Assembly (NCBI RefSeq): GCF_025961315.1
Contig: NZ_JAOQNK010000001.1
Span: 1-64,000 of the forward strand
DNA: 64,000 nucleotides
Reading direction: 5' to 3'
Source: Sphingobacterium kitahiroshimense
Lineage (GTDB): Bacteria > Bacteroidota > Bacteroidia > Sphingobacteriales > Sphingobacteriaceae
Shown: positions 25,257-33,670 of the stretch, piece by piece
Layout of the letters: each line of letters opens with the position of its first letter
Numbering within the stretch: position 1 is the stretch's first letter
Position numbers and translations under genes: made by a program
The notes under the pieces: generated by a model
The model's input: the letters and a program-made list of their open reading frames with translations, nothing else
What the model was told of the DNA's origin: nothing
Database searches by the model: none

Positions 25257-25983
25257 AAAGATTTCGATTGAGTGTAATTCATTTTGTAATAGAACATGTT
25301 CTTTTTGTACTCGTACGAGTGATAATAGGATAAAAGCTCGAATGCCTGAGGAACTTGTTTATAAAGTATTAGATGAATTGGCCGAGATAAAGTATTCTGG
25401 TTTGATTGCATTTCATTTTTATAATGAAGTGTTTACTGATAAAAGGATATTTTCGTTTTTTCAACGATGTAAAGATCTAGGTCTAAATAATTATCTTGTA
25501 ACTAATGGTGATTTCCTGACGAAAGATACTGTGGAAAAATTGAGTATTTATAATATTAAAGAGTTTGCACTATCTGTATATGACTGGGAATCGGAGGAAG
25601 ACTTTCAGCTTAAAGTGAATGAATTTGAAAGTATTCTAGGGTTAAAGACACATCCATGGGATTTTTATGTCGTGAAAGGAGGAGGTGAAGATTTTTCTAA
25701 TAGGGCAGGTTACGTAGATTTTAAACAGGAAGAATACACTTTTCCGATCAAGGCCGCATGTTCAAAAATCGAGAATAAATTAGATATCAGATATGACGGC
25801 ACTGTCGTAATGTGTTGCATTGATTATTACGGTTTACACAGTATTGGTCGCATTCAAGATGAGCATATAATTGATATATGGTATGGGGAAAAACGACAGA
25901 AACAAATCAATGATTTGAGACAGGGGCTAAGAGAGAATTATAAACTGTGTTCTAAATGCTCAGATTACATTGTAAATGTTTAA
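25228..25983 (+). CDS. Radical SAM enzyme with SPASM-type C-terminus
   Basis: 251 residues. The radical SAM cluster is CNRTCSFC (Cys20, Cys24, Cys27). The C-terminal part has cysteines in KAACSKIENKL, VVMCCIDYYG and LCSKCSDY, the arrangement of a SPASM/twitch auxiliary [4Fe-4S] binding domain, ending near the C-terminus. SPASM enzymes oxidise alcohols in aminoglycosides, form peptide crosslinks or make epimerisations. With a dioxygenase, an oxidoreductase and a deacetylase in the same operon, sugar or cyclitol oxidation is more plausible here than peptide maturation; no precursor peptide gene is visible. The start overlaps the deacetylase gene by 29 bases. Confidence 0.85.
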   Translation: MEVKPYPLFEKISIECNSFCNRTCSFCTRTSDNRIKARMPEELVYKVLDELAEIKYSGLIAFHFYNEVFTDKRIFSFFQRCKDLGLNNYLVTNGDFLTKDTVEKLSIYNIKEFALSVYDWESEEDFQLKVNEFESILGLKTHPWDFYVVKGGGEDFSNRAGYVDFKQEEYTFPIKAACSKIENKLDIRYDGTVVMCCIDYYGLHSIGRIQDEHIIDIWYGEKRQKQINDLRQGLRENYKLCSKCSDYIVNV

Positions 25984-26006
25984 AGGAATTTTAACAATTA
26001 TATTTT

Positions 26007-26903
26007 ATGAGATTATTTAGGGGGGTAAGCACTTTTCTAAAAGCTATCCAAAGCTTGCCGCAATTTATTTCAATATTTAATGAATATAAAGAGATATTGT
26101 CACGGAATGAAACCCAATTAAGATATTTTACGGACCAGTTGATAGCAATGAAAATGCAACATGATGTTCATGCCTCATCTAAAGACTTTAAGGAAGGGGC
26201 TTTCGTCTTGCAAGATCACTTTTCGTTATTGGAAAGAAAGATTAATCTTAATATGCAGAACTATTTTCAACAGATGGAATCTTTACTATCTATTTATAGA
26301 TCATTGCCTAATCTTAAGCATTTACCAAATACACGTGGTTGGGTAGGATCGCCAGATTTTTTATTAAAACTTGTTGAAATAGTATTAAAAAGGAAACCCC
26401 AATTTGTTTTTGAGTTGAGTAGTGGTGTCTCTTCCATTATATTGGGAACAGCGCTTCAGTTAAATCAATTAGGGCACCTATTGTCTATTGATCACGAAGA
26501 GTCATATGCTAACGTAACAAGAGCTAATATTGAGTTGAATGGAATTGATAAAAATTGTAGTGTCAAAGTTTGTCCATTAGTCAATGTGGAAGTAGAAGGA
26601 ATTACCTATAGATGGTATGATTTAAAAACTATTCAGAAAAGAGAAGGGATTGATTGTTTAGTAATAGATGGACCTCCAGGATCAACGCAACCTTTAGCTC
26701 GATATCCTGCGGTACCTTTGCTTTACAATTTTTTTTCTGATAAGATGGTTATAATTATGGACGACGCTAATAGAAGAGACGAACAGATTATTATAGACCG
26801 GTGGGTGGAGTTTTTACATGCTAGAAAATTTAAAGTCCAGCGAACAGATTTTCCTGCTTTCGAAAAAGGTTTAGTTGTTCTCGAGGTGAGTAGGATAGCT
26901 TAG
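26007..26903 (+). CDS. Class I SAM-dependent methyltransferase (CmcI/Methyltransf_24-like)
   Basis: 298 residues. Residues 1-95 are a helical, coiled-coil-like N-terminal extension (RNETQLRYFTDQLIAMKMQ). The methyltransferase core begins about 100: FVFELSSGVSSIILGTALQ (SAM-binding motif I), LLSIDHEESYANVTRANIEL with the acidic ribose ligand, IDCLVIDGPPGSTQPLARYP (motif IV-like DGPPG) and KMVIIMDDANRRDE. The DGPPG plus DDANR arrangement is that of Methyltransf_24/cephalosporin-hydroxylase-like methyltransferases that need Mg2+. Last gene of the operon; it would O-methylate the product. Target unknown. Confidence 0.8.
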   Translation: MRLFRGVSTFLKAIQSLPQFISIFNEYKEILSRNETQLRYFTDQLIAMKMQHDVHASSKDFKEGAFVLQDHFSLLERKINLNMQNYFQQMESLLSIYRSLPNLKHLPNTRGWVGSPDFLLKLVEIVLKRKPQFVFELSSGVSSIILGTALQLNQLGHLLSIDHEESYANVTRANIELNGIDKNCSVKVCPLVNVEVEGITYRWYDLKTIQKREGIDCLVIDGPPGSTQPLARYPAVPLLYNFFSDKMVIIMDDANRRDEQIIIDRWVEFLHARKFKVQRTDFPAFEKGLVVLEVSRIA

Positions 26904-26945
26904 TTAATAGAATCTTAAATCAGATTCTAAAAAATTGATTATCAG

Positions 26946-27953
26946 ATGGCAACAAACAAACATGCGTTAATACGTTATAAATTACTTGATAAATGTTTTT
27001 CCAACAAATGGAAGAAATACTTTATTGCTGATCTTATTGCATATTGTACCAGTGAACTATCAGCATATGTAGGCTCAGAAACTAAAGTGTCACGTAGGCA
27101 GCTGTTGGACGATATTACATTTATGCGGAGTGAGGCAGGTTATCAAGCACCCATAGTTTCCATGAAAGAAGGAAAGCGTGTCTATTATCGTTATGGCTCT
27201 GTCGATTTCTCGATCCTCAAACAGCCACTCAATCCTGCGGAACAGGAACAGATACAGCAGACATTGGAGACTTTAGGCAGGATTAAGGGGATGCCCCAGT
27301 TAGAGTGGTTAAATACAGTTCAAGCAAAACTAAGTTCTGGTCTCAAGTTAGATCAACAAAAACGTTCTGTCATTTCATTTGAAGATAATGAATTCTTAAA
27401 AGGACTCGAATATCTCGAACCACTTTACCAAAATATAATCCATAGTCAGGTTATATCGATCAATTATCAAGGGTTTAAACAAGCGGAACCAATGGACTAT
27501 ATCATACATCCCTATTTTCTAAAGCAATATAACAACCGCTGGTTTTTATTTGGGTGCAATGAAGAAAACGGTCAGATTCAAAATCTAGCATTAGACCGTA
27601 TCCGTGACGTTCAGCCATTAGAAACTATTACGTATCGAAATTCTCAAATTGACTTTGATGACTATTTTTATGATATCGTTGGCGTCACTAATTTGGTTGA
27701 TCAACTAACAGTGGAAGTGGTGCTAAAGTTCAAACCCAATCGATTACCCTACGTATTGTCTAAGCCAATTCATGGATCGCAGCGCTATAAAAATGGATTG
27801 ATTTATCTTGATCTTAAGCTCAATAGAGAGCTTGAAAGCATAGTCCTTTCATTTGGCAATGATGTTGAGGTTATTGCACCTGTTACATTTAGAGATTCAA
27901 TTGAAGAAATTGTACGAGAATTATTTCAACGCTATTCTTTTTCGAGATCATAA
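26946..27953 (+). CDS. WYL-domain transcriptional regulator
   Basis: 335 residues. N-terminal winged-helix region (residues 1-75: RYKLLDKCFSN, SRRQLLDDITFMRSEAGYQA) and a WYL domain at about 145-230 (VISINYQGFKQAEPMDYIIH, FLKQYNNRWFLFGCNEENG) followed by a C-terminal WCX-like extension. Family members bind nucleic acid or nucleotide ligands and control defence or stress loci such as CRISPR, CBASS and RM islands. It is followed 6 bp later by an unknown gene and then by a truncated sacsin-like ATPase, which suggests it regulates this cluster. Could alternatively control the biosynthetic operon upstream. Confidence 0.85.
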   Translation: MATNKHALIRYKLLDKCFSNKWKKYFIADLIAYCTSELSAYVGSETKVSRRQLLDDITFMRSEAGYQAPIVSMKEGKRVYYRYGSVDFSILKQPLNPAEQEQIQQTLETLGRIKGMPQLEWLNTVQAKLSSGLKLDQQKRSVISFEDNEFLKGLEYLEPLYQNIIHSQVISINYQGFKQAEPMDYIIHPYFLKQYNNRWFLFGCNEENGQIQNLALDRIRDVQPLETITYRNSQIDFDDYFYDIVGVTNLVDQLTVEVVLKFKPNRLPYVLSKPIHGSQRYKNGLIYLDLKLNRELESIVLSFGNDVEVIAPVTFRDSIEEIVRELFQRYSFSRS

Positions 27954-27959
27954 TCAAAG

Positions 27960-28397
27960 ATGGGTATGAATAAATATCTAGAAAAGGTAGTACAACTTCA
28001 ATCTGAACACAGGGATCTAAAGACTACTATCCAGAATGCAATGGATATCTTATTGCAGGAATTGCGTAAGATATATGATCAAAATCAGGAATACCTGAAT
28101 GTAGGAATACCGTTAATAGAATCTATGAACATTATCGTGGCGAAATATCAAATACTCTCCAAAATAGACACTTATTTTATAAGTTACGATGACCCTGAGA
28201 TATTATTCATCAAAGAGGCACTCTTCGCCTTATGCGAGACATGGTTTAAGTCAGTTGTCTTAATAAAAGATGATATTAATTTTGGGTTTTCAGCTTTTGA
28301 GATCCAAAATGTTTCTCAGACTCTATTACAGTTTTTAAGGGATACAGGAATAGATTTGGATTCCCTATTATATAGTGAACATTTGAATACTATATAA
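27960..28397 (+). CDS. Hypothetical helical protein next to WYL regulator
   Basis: 145 residues, soluble and almost wholly helical (EKVVQLQSEHRDLKTTIQNA, MDILLQELRKIYDQNQEYL, IKEALFALCETWFKSVVLI). No motif recognised. It starts 6 bp after the WYL regulator stop, so the pair is co-transcribed. May be a partner or cofactor of the regulator or the truncated ATPase downstream. Function unknown. Confidence 0.5.
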   Translation: MGMNKYLEKVVQLQSEHRDLKTTIQNAMDILLQELRKIYDQNQEYLNVGIPLIESMNIIVAKYQILSKIDTYFISYDDPEILFIKEALFALCETWFKSVVLIKDDINFGFSAFEIQNVSQTLLQFLRDTGIDLDSLLYSEHLNTI

Positions 28398-28496
28398 GAT
28401 AAAGATAATCCTTCAAAAATGAAAAGAAACTGCATGTCGAAGCTGGCAACATGTAGTTACAATATAGCTATATTAAAAACCTATTTTTAAAGAAAT

Positions 28497-30023
28497 ATGA
28501 TGAACGAAAAAGAATTTATTAATAATCTTACCACGCATAATTCTGATTATAATAATCCAGAACTGGCTATTACAACTTCCAATCTTTGTGATACGATTTC
28601 ACGAGATATAAATACGGATAGTCAGCGGTTTATTTATGAGTTGCTTCAAAATGCGGATGACTCGAGCAACGAAAGTGGATCATTGGATGTCAGAATAGAC
28701 TTTATTAATGAGTTTGTTATCTTTTCCCACAAGGGAGCTTCTTTTACTAAAGTAGACATTGAAAGTATATCAAGTGCAGGGGATGGGACAAAAACAGGTG
28801 ACATTACAAAAACGGGATTTAAAGGCATCGGTTTCAAGTCTGTTTTTTCACATTCGAAATTAGTGTATATCAAATCGGGAAAGTACTGTTTTAAATTTGA
28901 TCGAAATTACTGGAAAGAGCATTGGAATAGCTCATGGGGCAATAAAGAGCTGTGGGAGTCTGAAAGAAGAATTAAAAACAAAGAAGAAAATATAAAGATG
29001 CCCTGGCAGATTATTCCCATTTGGAATGATCTGCCCGAGCATTTTAAGGTCTTACCAGAGTTAAATGACTATAATGTTTCCACGGTCATAGCTTACGATA
29101 AAATTGAAGAATTAAAATCATCAATAAATGCATTGTTCTCTGATAGCCAAATAGTACTTTTTTTAAGGAGCAAAAAAGTAAGGATTGCGATATATGCCGA
29201 AGAATCGCTTACCCTAGAGAAATTAACCGACGGGAATATCACTTCTTTAGTGCGCAACGATATTAAACTGAGTGATTGGTTAATTAAAACTGAAACATTT
29301 GAAATAAATGAGGAAATACAATCCGCGATTAGTGCAGATGATAAATCACCAAAAAAACTTATAGAGGCAAAATTTACGGAAATCGCATTTGCTGTACAGT
29401 TGGAAGCATGTAGATTAAGAGCTGTTGATTCGAGTAATAGACTTATTTTTACCTATTTGCCGACCTCTGTTAATTATAATTTACCATTTTTGGTTAATGG
29501 GAGTTTTTTAACAGATGCAGGACGACAGCAGTTGCATCAAGATGTGGTCTGGAATAATTGGTTATTCAAGGAAATCCCACTTCGATATTTTTCATGGATT
29601 GCAGAATTGGCTCATAAAGATAGCGCTTACAGACAAGATATTTTAGCCGTAATTCCTTCTAAACTTTCAGGAAATCAATTAAGTCGCAGTTTTAATGAGG
29701 GATTGGAAATTGCCCTGTCTACTATATCCTTTATCCCAAATAACGATGGAGATTTGCTCAAGATAGATGAAGCGATCTATGATAGATCGGCGATTACTCA
29801 GGTGATTGATTGTCAATTGTTAATTAATTTCATTAATGAGAATAGCGATGGAAATTTTACTACTTCGTCTTTTATACCACCATTAGAGCCTATAAGTTCG
29901 TTGATCAGTTTAGGTGTTTATACGTTTGATGTTGATCAATTCGAAGATTTTATTTCTTCTTCTTTTTTTGTAGACAATTTTACGGTGGAAGATAATATAG
30001 CACTTATCGATTTTTTTTTGTAA
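28497..30023 (+). CDS. Sacsin-like GHKL ATPase, truncated
   Basis: 508 residues. N-terminal GHKL ATPase fold as in sacsin/HSP90-like defence proteins: FIYELLQNADDSS (~45-57, the N-box), SAGDGTKTGDITKTGFKGIGF (~93-113, G1/G2 boxes) and SVFSHS. Residues ~150-450 continue with the transducer region (YLPTSVNYNLPFLVNGSFLT is the sacsin-like loop). Relatives are 900-1800 residues long and carry large C-terminal domains, here missing: the frame ends in LIDFFL followed by TAA within a T-rich stretch at the boundary of the conjugative element. Probably broken by insertion or a deletion at that junction, so likely inactive or altered. Its usual role is in phage-defence-type islands. Confidence 0.7.
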   Translation: MMNEKEFINNLTTHNSDYNNPELAITTSNLCDTISRDINTDSQRFIYELLQNADDSSNESGSLDVRIDFINEFVIFSHKGASFTKVDIESISSAGDGTKTGDITKTGFKGIGFKSVFSHSKLVYIKSGKYCFKFDRNYWKEHWNSSWGNKELWESERRIKNKEENIKMPWQIIPIWNDLPEHFKVLPELNDYNVSTVIAYDKIEELKSSINALFSDSQIVLFLRSKKVRIAIYAEESLTLEKLTDGNITSLVRNDIKLSDWLIKTETFEINEEIQSAISADDKSPKKLIEAKFTEIAFAVQLEACRLRAVDSSNRLIFTYLPTSVNYNLPFLVNGSFLTDAGRQQLHQDVVWNNWLFKEIPLRYFSWIAELAHKDSAYRQDILAVIPSKLSGNQLSRSFNEGLEIALSTISFIPNNDGDLLKIDEAIYDRSAITQVIDCQLLINFINENSDGNFTTSSFIPPLEPISSLISLGVYTFDVDQFEDFISSSFFVDNFTVEDNIALIDFFL

Positions 30024-30359
30024 AAAAGATTAATATAGCCCAAAGTGGCTAATAAAGAGTAGTTTACAAGAACCGAAAATGCTATCGGTAACGATTTAGT
30101 AATGGTGCTTACTGCACTCGCTTTCATCTGATTACCTTGTAAATCATTACTGCAAATTTAATAAAAAAAGGGTTAAGTCGTAGCATACTTAACCCTTTTT
30201 CCGTTTTGAAATATTCGTAAAAAATCCCAGTTGAAAATAAATCTTCCCCAATATGGGGGCAACCTGTGATATTGGTTTCATTAATATTTCCAAGTTTTGG
30301 CAAATCAACGAAGATGTAATTCCGAAACAAATAGTGCTAATCTCTAAACGTTCTAAGCT
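30024..30359. other. Boundary region between the defence cluster and the conjugative element
   Basis: No full gene. The minus strand holds a short 5' frame beginning MKASAVSTITKSLPIAFSVL with a good spaced AAGGTAAT ribosome-binding site, which runs directly into the antisense of the truncated ATPase. It looks like the first ~35 codons of a membrane protein cut by the same junction. A bidirectional terminator follows at 30163. The junction near 30010-30030 is the likely edge of the mobile element or a deletion. Confidence 0.4.
30163..30201 (+). terminator. Bidirectional intrinsic terminator
   Basis: AAAAAGGGTTAAGT pairs with ACTTAACCCTTTTT around CGTAGCAT. It insulates the RteC gene from the truncated ATPase. 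Confidence 0.75.
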
Positions 30360-31205
30360 ATGGAAATCGTGTTGAACAAAATATTATCGGAAATTCAGCA
30401 TCAGGAAGACAAGCTGTCTTCTCAAATGATGCAAACTGCGGATGAGGCTTATCAAATGACCTTATTCCTAAAGGAAATGCTGTTTACCATAAAGATGAAA
30501 GTCTTACAAACCGGATTTAAGGACGAACAGCAGGAAATCAATTTTTTCAAGAACATCAAACCGCAGATTTTAGGAAAACTTATTTATTACAATAAAGTAT
30601 TCCGCATTGAAACTACCTGCCCAGTAAGTACCGGGAGAATACACCAAAGTTATTTTGAAAATCAACTGAAAATCCTCAAATCCGAATATAAGGAAAGTAT
30701 ATCCAACGAGGATTTTTACAGGTACTACCGTGCAGGCAGAACAGACCGTGACCACAGTTATTTCAAGCTCGGAAAAGTCAATTACCACGATGGTTTAAAG
30801 AGTGCCGTGTTTGAAATTGACCTTAGTTTTTCAACCTATTACGATAACAAAGTTGCCCATATTATAGCCAATGAATTACTTTATACTTTTTTGCTTACCA
30901 AAATAAACCCTGAAAAAAATCCCGATACCATTTTAATGAACGGGGATGCGAGCAAAGACATTTCGTGGACTAACTCGCAAAATGCACTTATTGAATTGAT
31001 TTACGCCCTGTATGCTTCCAAATCTATTGCACACGGTAAAATAGGTATCAGAAAATTAGCATTGATTTTTCAAATCTTATTCCGAACGCCCTTGAACGAT
31101 ATACATCATTCTTTCCACCGAATGAAAACAAGGGCAGGCTCCCGGACGGTATTTTTAGACCAACTCAAAATTTCCCTCGAAGAATATATGGATAAAGACC
31201 TTTAG
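30360..31205 (+). CDS. rteC: RteC-family mobile element regulator
   Basis: 281 residues, the normal length. RteC proteins of Bacteroides-type conjugative transposons activate the excision operon. The conserved blocks are visible: LGKLIYYNKVFRIETTCP (~70-87), FYRYYRAGRTDRDHSYFKLG (~120-139), FSTYYDNKVAHIIANELL (~160-177) and the C-terminal SQNALIELIYALYASKSIAHG (~208-228), the winged-helix-like DNA-binding half. It precedes two helix-turn-helix genes, as in CTnDOT-like excision modules, with a 250-bp gap. No RteA/RteB two-component genes are in the window. Confidence 0.88.
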   Translation: MEIVLNKILSEIQHQEDKLSSQMMQTADEAYQMTLFLKEMLFTIKMKVLQTGFKDEQQEINFFKNIKPQILGKLIYYNKVFRIETTCPVSTGRIHQSYFENQLKILKSEYKESISNEDFYRYYRAGRTDRDHSYFKLGKVNYHDGLKSAVFEIDLSFSTYYDNKVAHIIANELLYTFLLTKINPEKNPDTILMNGDASKDISWTNSQNALIELIYALYASKSIAHGKIGIRKLALIFQILFRTPLNDIHHSFHRMKTRAGSRTVFLDQLKISLEEYMDKDL

Positions 31206-31455
31206 CTGTATCAGCATAGGTGTTTTAAAGCAGTACATTTTGTTTACTGCTTTTTGTTTGCCCATATCTGCCAATTGGCAAATGTTGGCAAAAGACTACC
31301 CGCAAAATATCCCAACCCCGCTAAAACCCTTATTAAACAAGGGTTTTTCTCATTGCAAAAAAAATCAAAAAAGTGCCAAACCAATGGGTACGCATTGGCA
31401 GACAAACACTGCCACACTTCTGAATTTTGTCCTGTGAATATTAAACAACAGTGCT

Positions 31456-31809
31456 ATGAATATTATAACAGTTGACGAAGAAGTGTGGAAGCACCTCAAC
31501 GAACGGTTGAAAGCCATTAGCGAATATATCCTCAAACTGGAAGATACAAGCTACGATAGTTTGTGGCTCAACAATCACGAAGTCTGCCAGTATCTCCACA
31601 TCAGCGAAAAAACATTGTGGCGTATGCGCACCAATGGGCAGATAGCCTTTTCAAAAATGTACGGGCAGTATTACTATACGATTGGTGCTATCAAGGAAAT
31701 GCTCAACGCTAACGCTGTGCAGACCACCGATGAATATGTAGAGCAGCTTATGGCGAAAGGCAAAAGCTATATCGAAAAAGGCAGAAAGCTGAAATCAGGT
31801 AATAATTAA
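31456..31809 (+). CDS. Helix-turn-helix protein of the excision module
   Basis: 117 residues. A coiled N-terminus (EEVWKHLNERLKAISEYILK) is followed by a MerR/excisionase-like winged helix: LWLNNHEVCQYLHISEKTLW at ~38-57, RMRTNGQIAFSKMYGQYYY. This is the layout of the small helix-turn-helix proteins (Xis2c/Xis2d/exc-type) downstream of RteC that bind the attachment-site region during excision. The 250-bp upstream gap contains short overlapping frames only and probably its promoter. The next gene starts 12 bp after it and is of the same kind. Confidence 0.8.
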   Translation: MNIITVDEEVWKHLNERLKAISEYILKLEDTSYDSLWLNNHEVCQYLHISEKTLWRMRTNGQIAFSKMYGQYYYTIGAIKEMLNANAVQTTDEYVEQLMAKGKSYIEKGRKLKSGNN

Positions 31810-31821
31810 AAGCGTACACGT

Positions 31822-32130
31822 ATGAATATCGACAAAATGGAATTTGTGGCGTGGATGGAACGCATAATGGACAGGCTTGACATTCTCGGCAACCACATAG
31901 ACGATTTACAAAAGAAGCGCAACAGCATAGACGGCGAGGAACTACTGGATAATCAGGACTTATTGCAAATGCTGAAAATAAGTAACCGTTCCCTGCAACG
32001 GTATCGCTCCATAGGCAAGCTCCCATATTATACCATTAGCGGAAAACTGTATTACAAACTGTCCGATGTGCATCAGTTCATCAGGGAAAGTTTTAACCCG
32101 CCCTTGCCCAAACTGGATGCCAATAAGTGA
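31822..32130 (+). CDS. Helix-turn-helix protein of the excision module
   Basis: 102 residues. Helical N-terminus (MEFVAWMERIMDRLDILGNH) then a winged helix (LLDNQDLLQMLKISNRSLQR, YRSIGKLPYYTISGKLYYKL), related to the gene before it and to CTnDOT Xis2d-like proteins. Tandem pairs of such genes act together as directionality factors. The gap to the next gene is short (85 bp) and the reading continues into the mobilisation backbone. The two proteins differ enough not to be a recent duplication. Confidence 0.8.
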   Translation: MNIDKMEFVAWMERIMDRLDILGNHIDDLQKKRNSIDGEELLDNQDLLQMLKISNRSLQRYRSIGKLPYYTISGKLYYKLSDVHQFIRESFNPPLPKLDANK

Positions 32131-32215
32131 CAAACACTGCCTTTGAGTGCCACATAACGCAAATCAGTGAAGGCTTCCTTTACATTCGACCGTAAAATTT
32201 TAAAATTTTCAGAAT

Positions 32216-33664
32216 ATGAGCGAAGAAACAACAAATAAACAGGAAATGCCCGAACAGCTTTCGGACATATTACTCGTACTGGATAAAGAGAAAATGAAAA
32301 TCCAGGCGGTAAAGAGTATTGACGAAAACGGGAAAATGGAAACCGTGGAACCCACCAAGAAAAACCAAAACCAGTTTATGCGTGTGGACAAAAGCGGCGA
32401 TTTCTTTTCCAACTTCTTTTCCAATTTTTTCAGCCAGTTAAAGAACCCTACAAACTTTACTTTCTTCAAAGTGCCTACCCCGGTTGCTGCTGAAAAAGCA
32501 CAGGAACTCCAAAAGCACGTAGATAAGCCCACACCGGAGGGCGAAAAAGTGCTGAAAGAACACGAAGTGAAAGCAGAACCCCAACCCGATAAAAAACAAG
32601 AAAATCAAAATAATATGGCAACAGCACAAACAACAACGGAAACAAGCGAATACCGCTACAAGCCGGAGCAGATTGATTGGGACACAATGAAAAACCTCGG
32701 ATTAAGCAAAGAGTATCTTGAAAAAAGAAACTTGCTTGACCCTTTGTTACGAGGTTACAAAACCAATGAACTTTTACCGATAGGTATTAACCTCGGTGGC
32801 TCTATCCTCCGCACAGATGCCCGCCTGTCTTTGCAGCAAGGCGAAGACGGCAATGTTATCGTAGCAATACACGGTATCAAAAAAGAACCTAACCTGCACT
32901 TTGAGTTTTTCGGTCACAAGTTTACCGATGAAGACAAGAAAAACCTGCTCGAAACGGGCAATATGGGGCGTGTGGTCAATCTCGTAAATTCCAAAACAGG
33001 CGACCTGATGCCGTCCATTATCAGCATTGATAGGCTGACCAATGATGTGATTGCGCTACGCACGGAGTTTATAAAAATCCCCGATGAAATTAAGGGTGTA
33101 AAGCTGAATGAGGAACAAAAGCAAACGCTGATGGAGGGCAAACCACTCTATTTAGAGGGTATGATTTCCTCGAAAGGAACGGAGTTTTCGGCAACCGTAC
33201 AATTCAATGCGGACAAACGATATGTTGAGTTCCTGTTTGACAGGAGCAACAACAATCAGCAAGCGCAAACGAACCAACAGAACACCCAGCAAAGCCAACC
33301 CCAGGAAGCTCCAAGAACTTTCAGGGGCAAAGAACTGGATGATGAGCAGTACAACAAGTTCAAAGCCGGACAAACCATATATGTTGAACTGAAAGATAAA
33401 AAAGACCAACCGTATAAGGGCTATATCACTTTCGACAAAGATACCGGAAAGACCAATTTTGAGTTTCCCGGTCAGTATAAAGCAAGAGTAGAACCTGCCG
33501 AAAGCCATAAAACGCAGACTGCCGTCAATTCGGAGGGCAAAACCAACGAAGCGACCAAGAACGTCCAAGAACCTTTGAAGTCTGGGCAGCAAAGACCGAA
33601 AAATGAAAAGCAGCAGGAACAACAGGACAATAAGCCTGCAAAATCCAAAGGCAGAAAAATGTAA
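32216..33664 (+). CDS. DUF4099/DUF3945 conjugative-element protein
   Basis: 482 residues. The first ~130 are charged and low-complexity with a serine/phenylalanine-rich stretch (FFSNFFSNFFSQLKNPTNF). DUF4099 follows near 150-230 (EQIDWDTMKNLGLSKEYLEK, LLPIGINLGGSILRTDARLS), and two DUF3945 repeats at ~240-330 and ~360-420 (PNLHFEFFGHKFTDEDKKNL; FRGKELDDEQYNKFKAGQTI). The Q/K-rich C-terminus ends in PAKSKGRKM. These domains accompany topoisomerase III in Bacteroidota conjugative elements, where their role is not defined. The stop is only 6 bp before topB, so they are co-translated. Confidence 0.85.
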   Translation: MSEETTNKQEMPEQLSDILLVLDKEKMKIQAVKSIDENGKMETVEPTKKNQNQFMRVDKSGDFFSNFFSNFFSQLKNPTNFTFFKVPTPVAAEKAQELQKHVDKPTPEGEKVLKEHEVKAEPQPDKKQENQNNMATAQTTTETSEYRYKPEQIDWDTMKNLGLSKEYLEKRNLLDPLLRGYKTNELLPIGINLGGSILRTDARLSLQQGEDGNVIVAIHGIKKEPNLHFEFFGHKFTDEDKKNLLETGNMGRVVNLVNSKTGDLMPSIISIDRLTNDVIALRTEFIKIPDEIKGVKLNEEQKQTLMEGKPLYLEGMISSKGTEFSATVQFNADKRYVEFLFDRSNNNQQAQTNQQNTQQSQPQEAPRTFRGKELDDEQYNKFKAGQTIYVELKDKKDQPYKGYITFDKDTGKTNFEFPGQYKARVEPAESHKTQTAVNSEGKTNEATKNVQEPLKSGQQRPKNEKQQEQQDNKPAKSKGRKM

Positions 33665-33670
33665 TGTGAT

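Noticed and set aside
25228..25983. Radical SAM enzyme as a RiPP maturase
   Set aside because: No short precursor-peptide gene or RRE domain was found beside it, and its neighbours are sugar-modifying enzymes.
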